A DNA stretch of 64,000 bases from Actinacidiphila rubida. Its GTDB lineage: Bacteria > Actinomycetota > Actinomycetes > Streptomycetales > Streptomycetaceae. Below are positions 15,477 through 24,029 of this stretch, one piece after another; position 1 is the first letter of the stretch; each line of letters opens with the position of its first letter. The stretch is from the NCBI RefSeq assembly GCF_900110255.1, contig NZ_FODD01000031.1, forward strand, positions 38,210 to 102,209. The letters are read 5' to 3'. A model generated the notes under the pieces. That model was not told where the DNA came from. It ran no database searches and saw only the letters and a list, made by a program, of their open reading frames with translations. Position numbers and translations under genes: made by a program.

Positions 15477-16174
15477 TGCGTGCCACCCCGGTCCTCTCCG
15501 TCATCCGCTACCTGCTCCTCGACCGCATCACCTACCTCGTCCTGCCCTGGGGGTGGGCGGCCTTCGGCTTCCTCATCGACGTCGTGGTCCTGCGCCTCAC
15601 GCCCGCCGGGCACACCGACCACCGCTGGGTCGGCGGGCTGGGCGCCGTCTTCCTCGTCATGCTCACGGTGGGCATCCAGTCCGTGGCCCGCGCCCTGCCG
15701 TTCGCCCTCACCCTCGGCGTCAGCCGGCGCTCCTACTTCCTCGGCGTCGTCGCGCTGGCCCTCGCCCTGGCGGTGTGCTTCGGCCTGGTCGTCGCGCTCG
15801 GCCAGATCGCCGAACGCGCCACCGGCGGCTGGGGGATGGACATGGCGTACTTCCGCGTCCCCTACGTGCTCGACGGCCCCTGGTACCAGTCGTGGCTCAC
15901 CGCCACGACCGCGTTCGCCCTGCTGTTCGTCTACGGCATGTGGTACGGCCTGGTCTTCCGCCGGGCGGGCCTGCCCGGCACCACGGTGTTCGGCGCGGCC
16001 CAGCTCGCCGTACTCGCCCTCGCCGCGGTCGTCGCCACCTGGGTGCACGGCTGGAAGGACATCGGCCACCTCTTCACGACCCTCACCGCGACCGGGCTCA
16101 CCGCCTGCCTGGCCGCCGTCCTCGCCGTCATGCTCGCCGGCGGCTTCGCCACCATGCGCCGCCTGACGATCTGA
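15476..16174 (+). CDS. ABC transporter membrane subunit
   Basis: A 232-residue integral membrane protein with about six transmembrane segments (YLVLPWGWAAFGFLIDVVVL, WVGGLGAVFLVMLTVGIQSVA, FLGVVALALALAVCFGLVVAL, FALLFVYGMWYGLVF, FGAAQLAVLALAAVVATWV, LTACLAAVLAVMLAGGFA). There is no recognisable substrate-specific motif. The start overlaps the ATPase stop (TGATG at 15474-15478). It completes the repressor-ATPase-permease operon controlled from 14130-14170. Confidence 0.9.
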   Translation: MRATPVLSVIRYLLLDRITYLVLPWGWAAFGFLIDVVVLRLTPAGHTDHRWVGGLGAVFLVMLTVGIQSVARALPFALTLGVSRRSYFLGVVALALALAVCFGLVVALGQIAERATGGWGMDMAYFRVPYVLDGPWYQSWLTATTAFALLFVYGMWYGLVFRRAGLPGTTVFGAAQLAVLALAAVVATWVHGWKDIGHLFTTLTATGLTACLAAVLAVMLAGGFATMRRLTI

Positions 16175-16291
16175 CGTCCGACGCCCCGGGGGCATCCAGG
16201 ACACGGTGACGGTGTGGCAGGAGGGGGCCGGCGCGTTCGTCGCACGCACGCACGGCTGGGACACACCGTCACCGTCAACCCGCCGCTCACC

Positions 16292-16319
16292 GCCCGGGAG
16301 CCCTCCCCCGCTCCCGGGC
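16292..16319. terminator. Hairpin between convergent ABC operon and DUF6233 gene
   Basis: GCCCGGGAGC (16292-16301) and GCTCCCGGGC (16310-16319) form a perfect 10-bp stem with an 8-nt loop, midway between two convergent genes. Confidence 0.75.
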
Positions 16320-16356
16320 CTCTCCCGCGCCTGCCCCGCGCCTGCCCCGCCGACGG

Positions 16357-16920
16357 CTACGCCAGGCCGAAGTCCGGACGGCAGCGCGGGCACGGCAGCA
16401 CCGTCGGCACCCCGCCCCGCTCGTCGACCAGCGCGGCGCGCGCCTCGTCCCGGGCGAAGCCGGGACGCCCGGTCGGCCGGTACTGGGGGCAGTCCCCGCG
16501 ATGCAGGTAGGCCGGGTGCGGAACGGGCCCGGCCGTCACGGCCGGCTCGATGTGCCACCACTTCACGTCCGCGGACGCCGCGTCCGGTGAGGGCGCGTCC
16601 CGTGCGGCCGCTCCGTGCGAGGGGACGTCGCGGGCGGCCGCCACCCGCCGTGGAGCTCGTCCTGGCGCTCGTCCCGGGGCTCGTCCCGGCCCCTCCGGCA
16701 GGTCGTCGGAGTCCGCGGCCAGCGCCTCCGCCTCGCTCCGCCGCTTCCGCCGCTGCCGGGCCTCCTGGTCCGCGCGCCGCCGTGCCAGCTCCCCGTCGCC
16801 CCGCTCCCGGCGCTCGCGCACCTCGGCCTGGCGGATGGCCTCGCGCACCAGCCGCAGCTGCACCAGCAGGTACGTCTCCACGACCCTCAGGCGCACAAGA
16901 TCAGGCGGCAGCTCGCTCAC
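16357..16920 (-). CDS. DUF6233-type Streptomyces protein
   Basis: Unknown function. The 187-residue protein has an N-terminal basic coiled-coil-like helix (LPPDLVRLRVVETYLLVQLRLVREAIRQAEVRERRERGD), an Arg/Ala/Pro-rich linker, and a C-terminal part with WWHIEPAVTAGPVPHPAYLHRGDCPQY and LPCPRCRPDFGLA. The Cys/His pairs could hold a metal, as often noted for this Streptomyces-restricted family. The GTG start at 16920 lies about 7 nt after a TAGAAT -10 box, so the message is probably leaderless. Confidence 0.75.
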   Translation of the reverse strand: MSELPPDLVRLRVVETYLLVQLRLVREAIRQAEVRERRERGDGELARRRADQEARQRRKRRSEAEALAADSDDLPEGPGRAPGRAPGRAPRRVAAARDVPSHGAAARDAPSPDAASADVKWWHIEPAVTAGPVPHPAYLHRGDCPQYRPTGRPGFARDEARAALVDERGGVPTVLPCPRCRPDFGLA

Positions 16921-16927
16921 ACGTTCG

Positions 16928-16933
16928 ATTCTA
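16928..16933 (-). promoter_or_regulatory. -10 box for a leaderless transcript
   Basis: On the minus strand TAGAAT ends 7 nt before the GTG start at 16920, so transcription would begin at or next to the start codon. No clear -35 is visible. Confidence 0.5.
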
Positions 16934-16977
16934 GGCCAGGGCCTCGCCCGACCCGAGTCCGCCTCCGGTTGTCCCGA

Positions 16978-17046
16978 GCCACTGAACCTTGACCGATTGA
17001 CATCGAACGTCGACCGACGCGCGTTTCTGCCGCTGAAGGTTGACCG
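16978..17046 (+). repeat. Left-end iterons of the element, three copies
   Basis: Copies at 16978-16995 (GCCACTGAACCTTGACCG), 16999-17016 (GACATCGAACGTCGACCG) and 17029-17046 (GCCGCTGAAGGTTGACCG), with starts spaced 21 and 30 bp apart. They would be transposase-binding sites (inference). Confidence 0.85.
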
Positions 17047-17378
17047 GCCAGGCCAACGGCCGGATGCCTGGCCGGGCGGACCAGCCGCCAGGCTCGCGGG
17101 ACTTCGTGCGACGCGCAGTCATCGGCAAGGACGCTCGCCATGACTGAAGGCCTTGTCCAGTTCGTGCATGCGAAGTCCAACGCAGACGAGCATGACGTCG
17201 TGATGATCACGTCACTCGCTCCCCCTGAGCGCCGACCTGCACGGTTGCCGTATTCCCCTGGGACCCGGTCCCCCGACGTCTCCGGGGTCGCCCAGGGCCG
17301 CGCTCCGGGTTCGGCTCGGGTTCGGCTCCGCCGCTGTGACGACGTGGGGTGGGGTGCTCGGTTTCTAATGTCGTCGGC

Positions 17379-18566
17379 ATGACCCGCATCCGTCGCACCG
17401 CCGTAGCCGTCGCCCTCGCGCTCGTCCTGCCGCTGCCGATCATCGGAGCGGGCACGGCGTTCGCCGGCGCCGGGCAGACCCCCGCCGCCACCGCCCCGCC
17501 CCGGGCCGGCCAGGGCGTTCAGCTGGAGCTCCCACGCCCGACCGGCCCGCACGCGGTCGGCGTCAACACGCTGCACCTGGTCGACCGGAACCGCCCGGAC
17601 CCGTGGGTACCGAGCGCGGGACCGCGGCAGCTGATGGTGTCGATGTACTACCCCGCCCAGTCCCGCACCGGCCGGCCTGCTCCCTACATGACCACCGAGG
17701 AGGCTCGGCTCTTCCTGGCCATGGAGGGGATCGGCAGCACGTTCCCGGCGCAGACACTTGCCGACACCCGCACCTACGCATCCACCGACGCCCGCCCGGA
17801 GCACGGCAGGTACCCGCTGGTGGTGCTCTCGCCCGGTTTCGAACTGCCGCGCCAGACGCTCACCGGCCTCGCCGTGGATCTGGCCAGCCGCGGCTACGTC
17901 GTCGCGCTCGTCAACCACACATACGAGGACTCCGGGACGACGTTCCCTGACGGGCGGACGCTCGGCTGTGCGCTGTGCGACCTGTCCAACGTGACAGACG
18001 CCGAAAACGTGCAGAGCCGGACCGAGGACCTCTCGTTCGTGCTGGACCAGCTGACCGGCCACCACTCGACCTGGCAGCATGCACAGTTGATCGACCGCAA
18101 GCGGATCGGAATGGCCGGCCACTCACTCGGAGGCAACGCCGTCACCGCGACCATGGCCGCTGACCAGCGGGTGCGGGCTGGCGCCGACCTGGACGGCAGG
18201 TTCTTCGTGCCGGTGCCGACCGGCGGCCTCAGCGGCCGCCCGGTGCTGCTGCTCGGCAACCCGGCGAACCACGCCGTGGGCGGCGACGAGTCGAGCTGGG
18301 CAACGGACTGGCCGGACCTCGACGGCTGGAAGCGATGGCTGACCATCACCGGCGCCAACCACGTCAGCTTCACCGACGTGCCCGTACTCGCCCACGAGGC
18401 AGGCATCCCCGGCGTGGACGGCTCGATCCCCGCAGCGCGCGCCGAGCAGCTCACCCGCGACTACGTCGCGGCCTTCTTCGACGAGCAGCTGAAGGGCATC
18501 CCACAGCCGCTGTTGGACGGCCCGTCGCCGGCCGACCCGGAGGTCGTCTTCCAACAGCGGCCCTGA
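17379..18566 (+). CDS. Secreted alpha/beta hydrolase (PAF-acetylhydrolase-like), cargo of the element
   Basis: A 395-residue exported esterase/lipase-type enzyme. A Sec signal peptide (MTRIRRTAVAVALALVLPLPIIGAGTAFA) is followed by an alpha/beta hydrolase domain with MVSMYYPAQ, YPLVVLSPGFELPRQTLTGLAVDLASRGYVVALVNHTYEDSG, nucleophile elbow GMAGHSLGGNAV near residue 246, and the late histidine segment TGANHVSFTDVPVL. This is the plan of the PAF-acetylhydrolase/chlorophyllase-like group; the substrate is unknown. A TTCTAAT box ends about 9 nt before the ATG, so the message is likely near-leaderless and carries its own promoter. It is the only gene between the element ends. Confidence 0.88.
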   Translation: MTRIRRTAVAVALALVLPLPIIGAGTAFAGAGQTPAATAPPRAGQGVQLELPRPTGPHAVGVNTLHLVDRNRPDPWVPSAGPRQLMVSMYYPAQSRTGRPAPYMTTEEARLFLAMEGIGSTFPAQTLADTRTYASTDARPEHGRYPLVVLSPGFELPRQTLTGLAVDLASRGYVVALVNHTYEDSGTTFPDGRTLGCALCDLSNVTDAENVQSRTEDLSFVLDQLTGHHSTWQHAQLIDRKRIGMAGHSLGGNAVTATMAADQRVRAGADLDGRFFVPVPTGGLSGRPVLLLGNPANHAVGGDESSWATDWPDLDGWKRWLTITGANHVSFTDVPVLAHEAGIPGVDGSIPAARAEQLTRDYVAAFFDEQLKGIPQPLLDGPSPADPEVVFQQRP

Positions 18567-18712
18567 CACCGCGGCGCCGACACCCCACCGACGTGACCGG
18601 GCCGGGTCACCCCGGCGGGTGTCGGCGCAGGTCAGCGTCGGCGCGGTCCGCTACGCCGTACCTTCGAATCCCGGCGCGCTGGGACAACGCCAGGATTCCA
18701 AGGGCGCCGCAG

Positions 18713-18751
18713 CGGTCAAAGTTCAATGGCAAACGGTCAAACTTCATTGGC
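18713..18751 (-). repeat. Right-end iterons of the element, two inverted copies
   Basis: On the minus strand GCCAATGAAGTTTGACCG (18751-18734) and GCCATTGAACTTTGACCG (18730-18713) are spaced 21 bp, the same spacing and same distance from the TGTCCC tip as the first two left copies. Confidence 0.85.
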
Positions 18752-18811
18752 AAGGGACATCCGTGCTCGCGCCCGTCTTCGGCCCGTCCCAGGGCCGTCC
18801 CACGGCCGTCG

Positions 18812-19615
18812 TCAGACGATGTCGAGGCGGTCCAGGAACGGTTCCGCGGCGGCCGTGTCGCCGGAGATCCGGCAGTGGTCGCGCCACTCCGTCCGCGTCG
18901 TGCCCCACGCGACGAACGCGGTCGCCGCGCTGCGCACCCGGGCGGCGGCACCGTCGGCGGCGCCCGGCTCCACGGTCAGCGGGCCGCCGGCGTCCTCGGC
19001 GGGCCGGACGGTGACGGTCGTGGCGCCCGGCCCGGTGAGCTCCAGCACGAGCGGCCGCTCGACGGCGGCGGCGAGTTCGGGCCCCTGCATCTGCGGGATG
19101 CCGGCCAGCATGAACGCGACCGCGGGCGCGACCAGCGCGTCGTCCGGCGCGGGCACCGGGAAGGCCAGCGGGCCGTCGGGCGCGAGCAGGTCGTAGCGCA
19201 GGTGGCACAGGACGTTGAAGGCCATGGTGTTCGCCAGCAGGTGCCGCGGATAGGTGCCGAGGCCCGGTACGCGCACCGGTTCGTCCGCCCGCGGCGGCTG
19301 CTGGCCCGCCGCCAGGACGTCCAGCTGCCGGGGAGTGAAGCGGCGCCACTCCTCGATCACCTCGGCGTGGCTCCGGCCGCGGCGCTCGTCGACCCTCATG
19401 TCGTGGTACCGCTCCCGGTTCTCCGGCCACGACGGATCCGGCTCCGGCGGGTCCACGGCCTCGTGGGCGAGGGCGCCCAGATGCGCGACCACGTCGATGA
19501 CGCGCCAGCCCGCACAGGCCGACGCGGCCTCCCAGCCGCGGTCGTCCACCTGGGGAACGATCCTCGCCAGCTGGTCGCTGCTCCGCCGCGCCGAGGCGAC
19601 GCCCGCCAGGCTCAT
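18812..19615 (-). CDS. Maleylpyruvate isomerase / mycothiol-dependent family protein
   Basis: DinB-fold protein of the actinobacterial mycothiol-dependent superfamily (maleylpyruvate isomerase N-terminal type). About 267 residues: an N-terminal four-helix metal domain with ACAGWRVIDVVAHLGALAHEAVD (helix with the first metal His) and LLANTMAFNVLCHLRYDLL (late His), then a C-terminal SCP-like half (LVLELTGPGATTVTVRPAEDAGGPLTVEPGAADGAAARVRSAATAFVAWGTTR). It may use mycothiol as a cofactor for detoxification or isomerisation; the substrate is unknown. I chose ATG 19615 because GAAGG lies at correct spacing; GTG 19624 is too close. Its 3' end is about 50 bp from the end of the mobile cassette. Confidence 0.85.
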   Translation of the reverse strand: MSLAGVASARRSSDQLARIVPQVDDRGWEAASACAGWRVIDVVAHLGALAHEAVDPPEPDPSWPENRERYHDMRVDERRGRSHAEVIEEWRRFTPRQLDVLAAGQQPPRADEPVRVPGLGTYPRHLLANTMAFNVLCHLRYDLLAPDGPLAFPVPAPDDALVAPAVAFMLAGIPQMQGPELAAAVERPLVLELTGPGATTVTVRPAEDAGGPLTVEPGAADGAAARVRSAATAFVAWGTTRTEWRDHCRISGDTAAAEPFLDRLDIV

Positions 19616-19960
19616 CGGCGCCACCCTTCACGAACGCGCGCCATTTCCTTCGAGGCTATGACCGGGCGCACCGTCCCGCAAAAGCCCGCTGCGAAGCCGG
19701 CTGCGAAGCCGGCTGCGAAGGGGCTGCGAAGGGGGCGCCAACTCGACGGAATTTCGCCGCCCTTCATCCCTGAACCGCCTCTCAGCTGGGACGATATCGG
19801 GCGAAGTTGCCGCACTGCCCCCCGCTGAGTAGCGTGGAAAAACAGCCGGGACCGCCCGAACGGCACCCCATGAATACCGGATCACTTCCAGCGGATTCCG
19901 GAGGTTCCCCGTGAGCCCGCGCGAATTCCCCGCCACCGGCCGGCCCGGGAGCACGGCCGC
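19616..19960. other. Intergenic region with short CTGCGAAG repeats
   Basis: No gene seen. CTGCGAAGCCGG and shortened CTGCGAAGGGG-type copies occur four times in tandem around 19689-19735. The remaining sequence is AT-richer than its surroundings toward 19790-19880 and probably holds the divergent promoters of the two flanking genes. Confidence 0.45.
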
Positions 19961-22408
19961 GTGAGCACCGCGGCGGAGCGGGCGGACGCGGCGGAGGCCG
20001 GCGGCGGGAGGAAGAACGAGACGCCACCGCGGATCCGCCGGTGGGTCCACTGGGTCGGCGCACACGATCCGGGCCTGTCCGCGCTGCGGCGGGCGCTGCG
20101 TGCCGCGATCATCACACCCTCGCTGTTCGCGGTGGCGTTCCTGGGCATCGGCAATCCGGTCATCGCGGTCTTCGCCGCCTTCGCCCCCATGGTGCTCATG
20201 CTGTTCGTCGACTTCAGCGGTCCCATGCGCGAGAGGGTGGCCGAACAGGCGAGCCTGGCGCTGGTCTCGGTCGCCCTGGTGGGACTGGGCAGTCTGGCCG
20301 GCCAGGTGGTGTGGGTCGCCGGGGTCGCGGCGTTCGTCGTCACGTTCGCCATCCAGTTCGGCGGCGTGCTGAGCTCCGCGCTGGCCGGCGCGCGGGCCCC
20401 CCTCCTGATCAGCTTCGTGCTGCCGGCCACGCTCGTCGCGCCCGTCGGCGCCGTCCCGGACCGGCTCGCGGGCTGGTCGATGGGCGCCGCCGCGACGGTG
20501 CTCGCGGTCCGCTTCATGTGGCCGCGCCCGGTCAGCGAGCCGCTGCGCGACTCCACCGCGCGGGCGTGCGCGCTCCTGGCACGGCAGTTGCGCCTTGAGG
20601 TGCCCTCCGCCGGTCCGTCCGCGCGCCGATCCGACCGCGACGCGGCCGCGCGCGCCGCCGCTGACGGCGTGGACGCGATGAAGGACGTCTTCTACGCCAC
20701 GCCCAACCGGCCCACCGGACTGTCCACCTCGGCCCGCGCCCTGGTCCGCATGACGAGCACGATCCACTGGCTGCACAAGGTCGTGGCGGAGGAGCCCCTG
20801 GAGCGGGCCGACGCCGTCAGCACCGCAGCGGTACGCGAGGTGGCACTGGCCGCGGCGGAGGTGCTGGAGAGCGGGGCGGAGCTGCTGAAGGGGGACGCGG
20901 GGCCGTCGGGCGCGGGCTCCACGGGCGCGGGGCCCTCAGCCGCGCGCCCGGACCCGTCGGCGGACTCGGCGCCGCCCCCTGCTCCTGCCCCCGACTCGTC
21001 CGCCGGGCTGGAAGCCCGCATGGAACGGCTGGACGCGGCGCGGCGCGGGCTCCAGCACGTGCTGACCGAGGTCCTGCCGGAGAGGCTGACGCCGTCGGAG
21101 CTGGCCGGCGCGCTCGCGTCCGGATTCCGCGCCGAACGCAGGGGCTCCCTCGCCGCGTCGATCGCGTCCGACGTCCGGCTGGCCGTCCTGGCGCGGCAGC
21201 GCAGCTGGTGGCAGCGGGTGCGCGGCAGCCGTCCGGTGCAGGCCCAGTCCGACCTGTCCTCGGCCCGCGACCGCCTCGTCGGCCACCTGGACTGGCACTC
21301 GGTGTGGCTGCACAACAGCCTGCGCGGTGCGGCCGCGCTCAGCGCGGCCGTGGTCCTCGCCCAACTCACCGGGGTGCAGCACGCGTTCTGGGTCGTGTTC
21401 GGCACCCTCGCGGTGCTGCGGTCGAGCGCGGTGAACACCGGCCAGACCGTCGGCCGGGCCCTCCTCGGCACCGCCATCGGCTTCGTCCTGGGTGTGGCGC
21501 TGATCGTCGCGCTCGCCTCGCATCCCGTGGTGCTGTGGCTGCTGCTGCCGCCGGCGATCGTCCTGATCGGCCTGGAGCCGTCCGTCATGTCGTTCACCGC
21601 GGGGCAGGCCGGGTTCACGGTGGTGCTGCTGATCCTGTTCACGATCGTGGACCCCGCCGGGTGGGAGGTCGGGCTGGTCCGCATCAAGGACATGGCGCTG
21701 GGGTGCGCGGTCAGCCTGGTCGTGGGAGCGCTGTTCTGGCCGCGAGGCTCGGGGCCGGCCCTCGGCCGCGTGCTCAGCGAGGCCTTCGGCGACGGCGCCC
21801 GCTATCTGCGCACGGCCGTCGCGTTCGGCCTCACCCGCTGCGACGGCGTGGCGGTCACCGCCCCGGACTCCGACGCGGACCGGCGCCGGGCCGCGGCCTC
21901 GGCCCGCCGCGTCGACGACGCGTTCCGCGGGTACCTGGCGGAGCGCGGCACCAAACGGCTGGCGCTCCCCGACGTGACGTCGCTGGTCACCACGGTCTCG
22001 GCGCTGCGGCTGACCGGCAACGCCATCGTCGACCTGTGGGCGCGCGCCGGGTACGTGGCCAGGAGCGACCGCTTCGAGGCGCGCGTGAGGATCATCGACG
22101 CCTGCGAGAACCTGGCCGGCTGGTTCGAGCTCTCCGGCCGGGCGCTGGCCGGCACCGGTTCGCCCGCGCCCGCCGAACCCATGCGCCGCCCCGTCGCCGA
22201 CCGGGAGCTCCAGCGGGCGGTGCGGCACGACCTCACCGACGCGCGATCATCCGGCGACGGCGCGTCCACCGCCGTCCGGCTCGTGTGGACCGCGAACCAC
22301 CTCGACGGCGTGCGCCGGCTCCAGACCGACATCGTCGCCCCGATCCACGCCGCCGCCACTCTCCCCGCCCCCGTCACCACCCCGCCCCGTCACCCCCTTC
22401 ACGCCTGA
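19961..22408 (+). CDS. FUSC-family integral membrane transporter
   Basis: A fusaric-acid-resistance/aromatic-acid-exporter type protein of 815 residues. It has the family's duplicated plan: an N-terminal transmembrane bundle (about residues 45-195, five to six segments), a cytoplasmic region with a Pro/Ala/Ser-rich low-complexity linker near 315-350, and a second transmembrane bundle (about 455-600: LRGAAALSAAVVLAQLTGVQHAFWVVFGTLAVLRSSAVNTGQTV, the FUSC signature). A C-terminal helical domain follows. The substrate is unknown. GTG start at 19961. Downstream it runs directly into an HNH nuclease fragment. Confidence 0.9.
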   Translation: MSTAAERADAAEAGGGRKNETPPRIRRWVHWVGAHDPGLSALRRALRAAIITPSLFAVAFLGIGNPVIAVFAAFAPMVLMLFVDFSGPMRERVAEQASLALVSVALVGLGSLAGQVVWVAGVAAFVVTFAIQFGGVLSSALAGARAPLLISFVLPATLVAPVGAVPDRLAGWSMGAAATVLAVRFMWPRPVSEPLRDSTARACALLARQLRLEVPSAGPSARRSDRDAAARAAADGVDAMKDVFYATPNRPTGLSTSARALVRMTSTIHWLHKVVAEEPLERADAVSTAAVREVALAAAEVLESGAELLKGDAGPSGAGSTGAGPSAARPDPSADSAPPPAPAPDSSAGLEARMERLDAARRGLQHVLTEVLPERLTPSELAGALASGFRAERRGSLAASIASDVRLAVLARQRSWWQRVRGSRPVQAQSDLSSARDRLVGHLDWHSVWLHNSLRGAAALSAAVVLAQLTGVQHAFWVVFGTLAVLRSSAVNTGQTVGRALLGTAIGFVLGVALIVALASHPVVLWLLLPPAIVLIGLEPSVMSFTAGQAGFTVVLLILFTIVDPAGWEVGLVRIKDMALGCAVSLVVGALFWPRGSGPALGRVLSEAFGDGARYLRTAVAFGLTRCDGVAVTAPDSDADRRRAAASARRVDDAFRGYLAERGTKRLALPDVTSLVTTVSALRLTGNAIVDLWARAGYVARSDRFEARVRIIDACENLAGWFELSGRALAGTGSPAPAEPMRRPVADRELQRAVRHDLTDARSSGDGASTAVRLVWTANHLDGVRRLQTDIVAPIHAAATLPAPVTTPPRHPLHA

Positions 22409-22707
22409 CATTCGAAGTCCCGGAGATGCTGGAAGCGGCCCATCTGCGCCCTGTTGCGGACGATGGGACCAACGACCCGCGCAACGGACTTCCGCTGAAC
22501 GCCGCACTCCATCGCGCTTACGACGCGTACCTCTTCGCGTTCGACCCGGACACCCTCGATGTGCTGACCGTCCCCGGGGGCCCCACAATCGCCGACCTGC
22601 ATATCACCACCCCGCACCTGCGAGGCCTCTCGCGCCCGCCCCACGGAGAAGCCTTGCGTTGGCGTCACCAGGAGTGGCTGAAGCGCAATGGACTGACAAC
22701 TGAGTAG
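22409..22707 (+). pseudogene. 5'-truncated HNH endonuclease fragment
   Basis: The open frame immediately after the FUSC stop reads VPEMLEAAHLRPVADDGTNDPRNGLPLNAALHRAYDAYLFAFDPDTLDVLTVPGG...HQEWLKRNGLTTE and ends at TAG 22707. This is the C-terminal half of an HNH nuclease of the AHLxP..dDGtdDprNGLPlna.lHraFDa type; the N-terminal DNA-binding part and the first half of the HNH fold are absent. An ATG at 22426 exists but has no spaced ribosome site. Best read as a remnant left by a deletion or insertion next to the FUSC gene. Confidence 0.75.
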
Positions 22708-22928
22708 GGCAGACTCCCAGCCCTGATACCAGGTGAGGCTGCCCACGGTGAACCGTTGACGTGGTACGCCCACGGCCCCCTTCAGCCCGGGCCGGCGATC
22801 GACGTGATCCACGTGATCGAGGTGATCGCCAAGTGGTCAGGCCGGCTCGGCGAACATGCGCTGCTGCGTTGTCAGTGGTGTCACGCATGATCGGCACATC
22901 AGTTCGTCAGCCGAGACGGGGAAGCGCC

Positions 22929-23270
22929 ATGCCGATCAGCAACCAGCGCATCGCGGAGCACGCATTTCTGCGACCGATGTACGAGGACGCGTACTACCCC
23001 GATCGCGTCATCGATCACGGCCGGGCGATCCTGGTGCAGCTGTGCGAGCGGATCGAGGCCGAACGGCCGTCGGACTTGGCGGCTCTGTACGCGCTCACCC
23101 AAGCGGCGACGGAGGAGTTCAACGCCCTGGAGGCTGAATTCGAGGCGGCCGGGAGTGAGATCGAGACGGTCGCGCGTGAAGTGATCGCTGAGGACTTCTG
23201 GTTCGTCGCGTCGGCGTACGACTTCACGGACGCAGACGTGGAGACGTTGATCGCCACCCGGGACTGGTGA
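22929..23270 (+). CDS. DUF5713-family protein
   Basis: A small acidic protein of 113 residues, unknown function. The whole length matches the DUF5713 pattern: MPISNQRIAEHAFLRPMYEDAYYPDRVIDHGRAILVQLCERIEAE, a helix with LYALTQAATEEFNALEAEFEAAGSEIETVAREVIAEDFWFVASAYDF, and a closing ELIATRDW-type end. It is predicted helical and cytoplasmic, with no membrane segment. ATG at 22929 follows GGGGAAGCG. A separate transcription unit from its neighbours; it could be a Streptomyces-scattered accessory gene. Confidence 0.85.
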   Translation: MPISNQRIAEHAFLRPMYEDAYYPDRVIDHGRAILVQLCERIEAERPSDLAALYALTQAATEEFNALEAEFEAAGSEIETVAREVIAEDFWFVASAYDFTDADVETLIATRDW

Positions 23271-23318
23271 GAGGCCCCGCCACGGGAAGCTGAGGACGAT
23301 CCCCTAGCGTGACCGTTC

Positions 23319-24011
23319 ATGCCTACTGCCTTCAGTGATGACCTCCTCCGCGTCGCGGAGTCCCACGCCGCCTGGGGTGCCGAGCAACTCGACGCCCTGA
23401 ACGGGTTCTTGCCGACGGGCGCCTGGACGGCGGATCTCGACGCCTGCGCGTACCGGCAGGGGGATCGCGAGATCCGCGTCTCCGTCGCCGGGACGTACGA
23501 CTCGTCCGACCGGTCGTGGCTGTGGGGTTGGGCCAACCCCGGGCTGCAAGGTGCGCCCGTGATCCGCGCGGTGCGGCCTCTGGAGCGGTTCGGACAGGAG
23601 CAGGGCATCGCCGAGTTCAGCACTCCGCACCTCGACCTGTCCGGCTTTCCCGACCCGCGCCGCGCCGCGGAGACCCTGGCCTTCGCCGCGATGGGCACGC
23701 TGGGCGCCGCGGGCTACGTCGGCGTCCAGGCCGGGCCCGACACACGGCTGTACTTCCTCACGGACGACCCGCAGGTCCCGCGCGCCCCGTTCGATCCGGT
23801 CGCCCTGCCCCGCCACCTCACCACCGGCGTGAGCCTCATCGGCTTCTCCGCCCGAACGGTCGTGACCGGCTACTTCGACCACCACGGCCTTCCCCAGCGC
23901 CAGGAGCCCCGCCGGATCAGCTCCGAACTCCCCCACGGCTCCACGGCGTTGGTCGACTTCGACGACGCCGGCCGCATCGCGTCGATCAGCCTCACGATCA
24001 CGGGCGCGTGA
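23319..24011 (+). CDS. DUF6882-like protein
   Basis: A 230-residue protein of unknown function. The N-terminal helix is followed by a beta-rich core that contains GTYDSSDRSWLWGWANPGLQG, a signature I associate with the DUF6882 family. A second half is rich in Phe and Asp (LYFLTDDPQVPRAPFDPVALPRH, FSARTVVTGYFDHHGLP). No signal peptide or membrane segment. It ends 18 bp before the convergent ArsR gene. Confidence 0.7.
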   Translation: MPTAFSDDLLRVAESHAAWGAEQLDALNGFLPTGAWTADLDACAYRQGDREIRVSVAGTYDSSDRSWLWGWANPGLQGAPVIRAVRPLERFGQEQGIAEFSTPHLDLSGFPDPRRAAETLAFAAMGTLGAAGYVGVQAGPDTRLYFLTDDPQVPRAPFDPVALPRHLTTGVSLIGFSARTVVTGYFDHHGLPQRQEPRRISSELPHGSTALVDFDDAGRIASISLTITGA

Positions 24012-24029
24012 GGCCGCACGACGACGCGC

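Larger units (their letters stand above)
16970..18759 (+). mobile_element. Putative non-autonomous IS21-like element carrying a hydrolase gene
   Basis: A 1790-bp unit bounded by terminal inverted repeats that both begin TGTCCC (16970-16975 on plus; 18759-18754 on minus). The outer 47 nt match at 37 positions. Inside the tips are iterated 18-bp motifs of form GCCANTGAANNTTGACCG: three at the left, two inverted at the right. Multiple repeats at each end with TG...CA tips is the arrangement known for IS21-family elements. The interior carries one secreted alpha/beta hydrolase gene and no istA/istB or other transposase. I see no clean target-site duplication (TCCG occurs near both ends but not flush), so the insertion may be old. 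Confidence 0.6.

Noticed and set aside
18661..18680. TTCGAATCCCGGCG, like a tRNA T loop and acceptor 3' end
   Set aside because: No stem partner, variable arm or anticodon arm upstream, and it lies inside the mobile cassette next to its right-end repeats. Judged coincidental.
16964..18766. Target-site duplication TCCG flanking the mobile cassette
   Set aside because: TCCG is flush with the right end (18760) but two bases away from the left end, so it is not a clean duplication and could be chance.
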